From Hyphomicrobiales bacterium (lineage in GTDB: Bacteria; Pseudomonadota; Alphaproteobacteria; Rhizobiales; JAJFHR01), in assembly GCA_021775515.1 (NCBI GenBank), contig JAJFHR010000067.1, positions 1 through 9,183 on the forward strand: a stretch of DNA of 9,183 nucleotides, given 5' to 3'. Numbering within the stretch: the stretch's first letter is position 1; the number at the start of each line of letters is the position of its first letter. Position numbers and translations under genes: made by a program. Below the pieces are notes generated by a model. That model made no database searches, was not told the DNA's origin, and saw only the letters and a program-made list of their open reading frames with translations. Positions 6,748-9,183 of the stretch are shown here, one piece after another.

Positions 6748-7058
6748 TCAACGTTGTTAGTATCAATTCTGCAAAGCAATAGAAACGCGAGTTTGAGGGT
6801 GCGCACCTGCTACAACTGCTATTCCTGCTACACGGCAAAGGCGGATGGCGTTGTACTACGCCATCGATGCCTGCAACACCACCGCTGTTTCCGCCTCTAT
6901 GATCAGAATGAATAATTGCTGGGACAGCGCCGTGCGCTGGTCGCGTGGGCAATATTGTTGCAAGAGATCGTGGCCAGCAAGGAAAGCAGTGATAATGTTG
7001 TTTTACAAAGCTGTAGCTGCGTTAATTTGTCTGTCAAAAATGACGCCGTTTCGTGATT

Positions 7059-7305
7059 CTCCTCGCCCGCGCGTACTGGTATCTTTATGCCACATTGGTT
7101 AATCCAATCCCCCAACAATGGTTCCAAAAAGGTGGTAGTTTTACAACCCAATCGGCTAGAGTGGAGCGATCCAGATCAATTCCCTCACGCACAAAGATCT
7201 GACTTTGGCGACAAAGTGGCAAATGATCACCACATTTGGAAACCAGAACATGGGCAAACAGGGCCGGACGAAAGGTCCGCTCTAGACCTCACAGCAGACA
7301 TAATG
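7059..7305 (-). pseudogene. IS66-family transposase (TnpC) fragment, frameshifted
   Basis: On the minus strand, positions 7282-7142 encode 47 uninterrupted residues typical of IS66 TnpC, including VLVSKCGDHLPLCRQ and DLDRSTLADWV, which match the family's HLPLYRQ...LDRSTLADWVG region ahead of the DDE domain. Just upstream (7305-7288), a shifted frame reads HYVCCE, resembling the preceding cysteine-bearing zinc-finger-like segment, with a TGA between. After the TLADWV segment, the match continues in another frame as GCKTTTFLEPLLGDW (7150 downwards) and fades near 7059. An intact TnpC is about 500 residues; here about 80 survive, with no DDE catalytic core, no TnpA/TnpB genes and no recognisable terminal repeats. 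It is a dead remnant. Confidence 0.8.
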
Positions 7306-7481
7306 ACTGCCGTTCATAACCCAACCCGGACATAACTGGATAATTCCTTCTCCCCAGAACCAGTTTACGAGCGCGTGCTGTGAATTGAGACGAAAGAATA
7401 CTCAGGAGATTTTGACTGTCAGGATAGGCTAAGCCGCTATTCGACACTTAGAATATTGCCCGACTCGCTTGTTATTGCATC

Positions 7482-8480
7482 TTACTCAGCAAGCAATTCC
7501 TTCCAGCGTAGGCAGGCGACCTGGTGTTCCATACCGGCATTTTCCAGTTTTGGTTCTTGGTGCCGGCAGATATCGTGAACTTGTGGGCAGCGCGTATGAA
7601 ACTTGCAGCCGGAAGGCGGTTTGGTTGGCGAGGGAATTTCGCCCTCGAGCTTTTGGGCCTTGCCACGCTGGTCAGGGTCAAGGGAGGGTATGGCCGACAG
7701 CAAGGCTTTGGTATAGGGGTGACGCGGCGCATCGAACAAGGCCCGCGTGGGTGCAGTTTCCACCAACTGGCCCAGATACATGACTGCAATATGATCACAA
7801 ACATGAGCAACGACTGACAAATCGTGGGAGATAAACAGATAGGTCAACTCCAGTTCGTTTTGAAGATCTTTCAGCAGGTTGAGAATGTCAGCCTGAATGG
7901 AGACATCCAGTGCCGCCACACTCTCATCGGCAACTACAAAACGTGGATTGGAAACGAGTGCGCGTGCAATAGAAATGCGTTGGCGCTGACCACCGGAAAA
8001 GGCGTGCGGGAAGCGGCGTAAATGTTCCAGATTAAGCCGGCATTTGGCGGCAATGTCGCGCACGCGTTCATCGGTCTCATCACGCGAAGACGTGATTCCC
8101 ATCACTTCTAGCGGCTCGGCGATAATATCGCGCACGGTCATCCGCGGGCTTAACGCCGCGTAAGGGTCCTGGAAAATCAGTTGAGCGCGCTTGCGGTATT
8201 CCGTCAGTTCTTCCTTGCTGAGGGCTTCAAGGTCGTATTCCACGTCGCCATCGTTATAGTGGACCTCACCCTCTGAAATCGGAACCGCCTTCAAGAAGGC
8301 GCGGCCAAGTGTCGTCTTGCCGGAACCACTTTCGCCTACAAGGCCGAAAAAGGAACCTTTAGGAATCTCAACGCTGACGTTTTTTATCGCCCGTAAGTAA
8401 ACATTTTTGGTGAAGACCCCGCGGCTTAGCAGAAAATCAACGGATAGATTGCGGGCGGAAATAATGGATTTCCCGGTCAT
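7482..8480 (-). CDS. Peptide/nickel-type ABC transporter ATP-binding protein (OppF/DppF-like)
   Basis: This is a 332-residue cytoplasmic ATPase subunit of an Opp/Dpp-type importer. Walker A GESGSGKT is at 49-56, the Q-loop in LIFQDPYAAL has Gln104, the signature FSGGQRQR is at 161-168, Walker B FVVADES has Asp185 and Glu186, and the switch histidine is His219 in FISHD. The C-terminal oligopeptide-transporter extension contains CKFHTRCP with its conserved cysteines. Walker B is followed by SVAALD rather than the common PVSALD, a variant I expect in a subfamily rather than a defect, since catalytic residues are intact. The start ATG (8478-8480) overlaps the stop of the upstream ATPase gene by 4 bases (ATGA), indicating translational coupling. 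It is the last gene of the transporter operon; beyond its stop lies the mobile-element debris. Substrate is unknown: peptides are the default, but this family also carries nickel, opines and glycosides. Confidence 0.94.
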   Translation of the reverse strand: MTGKSIISARNLSVDFLLSRGVFTKNVYLRAIKNVSVEIPKGSFFGLVGESGSGKTTLGRAFLKAVPISEGEVHYNDGDVEYDLEALSKEELTEYRKRAQLIFQDPYAALSPRMTVRDIIAEPLEVMGITSSRDETDERVRDIAAKCRLNLEHLRRFPHAFSGGQRQRISIARALVSNPRFVVADESVAALDVSIQADILNLLKDLQNELELTYLFISHDLSVVAHVCDHIAVMYLGQLVETAPTRALFDAPRHPYTKALLSAIPSLDPDQRGKAQKLEGEIPSPTKPPSGCKFHTRCPQVHDICRHQEPKLENAGMEHQVACLRWKELLAE

Positions 8481-9183
8481 GTCGCCCCCTGCTTTTCAGC
8501 CTCAACAAAGCAGGCGCCGAAATGATTGTCAGCGAATTCCACCATTTTCGGTGCTGATTGACTGCATTGCGGCTCAACAAGCGAACATCTCGTATGAAAG
8601 ACACAACCGTTGGGCCTTTCCAAAGGACTGGGGATATCACCCGGCACCGGCGTTAACGGCGAATCGAGATCGTCCAGTTTCGGCAGAGCATCCAACAACC
8701 CATGCGTATAGGGGTGCACCGGGTCTCGAATTACATCACGTACACGGCCTTGCTCGACGATATTTCCAAGATACATCACCGCCACCCGGTCAACCATTTG
8801 GGCAATGACACCAAGATCGTGGGTAATGAAAATTATCCCCATCCCGAAGTCTTCCACTAGGTCCTTCATCAAATCGATGACCTGTGCCTGGATTGTAACG
8901 TCAAGTGCGGTTGTCGGCTCGTCCGCAATAAGCAATTTCGGTCTGGTGGACAGTGCCATTGCGATCATTGCCCGCTGCCGCATCCCCCCTGACAGCTCGA
9001 ACGCATACTGCTTGAACCGATGGGATGCATCGGAAATGCCGACCCTTTCAAGCATCTCGACAGAGATGTTAACGGCTTCTTTTTTTGTAATATTCATGTG
9101 CAGTAACAACTGCTCGGTCATCTGATCGCCGATGGTGATTGCCGGAGCAAAACTCGCCATTGGCTCCTGGAAGATCATCGATA
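8477..9183 (-). CDS. Peptide/nickel-type ABC transporter ATP-binding protein (OppD/DppD-like), 5' end outside window
   Basis: This is the C-terminal part of the partner ATPase, about 234 codons visible and open to the right edge. The first visible in-frame Met (9178) is internal, because it belongs to the Q-loop MIFQEPMASF; Walker A and the true start (normally about 90 residues upstream) lie beyond the window. Visible motifs are signature LSGGMRQR, Walker B LLIADEP with TTALD after it, the switch histidine in FITHD, and the C-terminal oligopeptide extension CVFHTRCSLVEPQC. It pairs with the downstream OppF-like subunit to form the heterodimeric motor of the importer. The two genes overlap by 4 bases. 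Permease and solute-binding-protein genes are expected further upstream on this strand, outside the window. Confidence 0.94.
   Translation of the reverse strand, partial: SMIFQEPMASFAPAITIGDQMTEQLLLHMNITKKEAVNISVEMLERVGISDASHRFKQYAFELSGGMRQRAMIAMALSTRPKLLIADEPTTALDVTIQAQVIDLMKDLVEDFGMGIIFITHDLGVIAQMVDRVAVMYLGNIVEQGRVRDVIRDPVHPYTHGLLDALPKLDDLDSPLTPVPGDIPSPLERPNGCVFHTRCSLVEPQCSQSAPKMVEFADNHFGACFVEAEKQGAT

Larger units (their letters stand above)
6535..7481. other. Gene-free accessory region between FAD oxidoreductase and ABC ATPase genes
   Basis: This stretch of about 950 bases has no intact gene on either strand. It contains a tRNA 3'-half (6611-6655), an inverted repeat in AT-rich sequence (6709-6747), and an IS66 transposase remnant (7059-7305). 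Between 6785 and 7058 the frames are repeatedly interrupted. One minus-strand frame there shows a plausible broken stretch (for example QRTALSQQLFILIIEAE), but I recognise no family in it. In 7306-7481 I see only a few short palindromes and no terminator with a T run. The whole is best read as decayed mobile-element debris. Confidence 0.6.

Noticed and set aside
6594..6782. Plus-strand ORF encoding a peptide with GDSRRIRTHDP
   Set aside because: This peptide is the well-known false translation of the antisense of a tRNA T arm and acceptor end; the underlying feature is the tRNA fragment.
6845..7102. 85-codon plus-strand ORF in the gene-free region
   Set aside because: It shows no recognisable domain, has odd composition rich in Arg, Cys and Ser, and lies partly across the IS66 remnant read in the opposite direction.
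7482..8480. Walker B reading DES instead of DEP in the ABC ATPase as a sign of inactivation
   Set aside because: The catalytic Asp and Glu, Walker A, signature and switch His are all intact; the serine is a tolerated subfamily variant.
1..9183. CRISPR array, tandem repeats or retron/toxin-antitoxin-like modules
   Set aside because: No regularly spaced repeats, no reverse transcriptase and no small convergent or overlapping toxin-antitoxin pair were seen on either strand.

Overview
The window reads as a chromosomal segment of an alphaproteobacterium, most likely of the Hyphomicrobiales (Rhizobiales) type. This rests on overall gene flavour (long-form PurC, a CobW-family GTPase, a DUF1203-type protein, a rhizobial-looking DapA-like protein) and on roughly balanced base composition. 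No taxonomic marker such as rRNA is present, so the assignment is an inference.

Layout. Positions 52-2201 hold two minus-strand genes, purC (purine synthesis) followed after 10 bases by a CobW/COG0523 GTPase. A good sigma70-like promoter lies upstream of purC. Divergent from purC is a plus-strand DUF1203-like gene (2412-2885), which converges on a minus-strand D-alanyl-D-alanine carboxypeptidase (2909-3913) with an extraordinarily basic C-terminus. The intrinsic terminator candidate for the DUF1203 gene is built partly from the codons of that tail. Next come two minus-strand metabolic genes, a DapA-superfamily aldolase/lyase (4115-5041) and, upstream of it, a DAO-family FAD oxidoreductase (5224-6534). 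They could form a small catabolic unit, although the aldolase also has its own promoter candidate covered by a dyad.

Positions 6535-7481 contain no intact gene. They hold the 3' half of a tRNA gene (T arm, acceptor strand and CCA end, homology stopping in the anticodon loop), an inverted repeat in AT-rich DNA, and a frameshifted fragment of an IS66-family transposase. Together these look like the scar of an integrated element inserted at a tRNA gene. By the geometry of tRNA integration, the foreign side would be the higher-coordinate side.

From 7482 to the right edge are two translationally coupled ATPase genes of a peptide/nickel-type (Opp/Dpp) ABC importer on the minus strand. The upstream one is cut by the window edge, and its permease and binding-protein genes must lie outside. 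I did not find a clearly novel multi-gene system here. The most notable items are the tRNA/IS66 scar, the basic-tailed carboxypeptidase with its overlapping terminator, and the DapA-like protein that lacks the arginine of true DapA.
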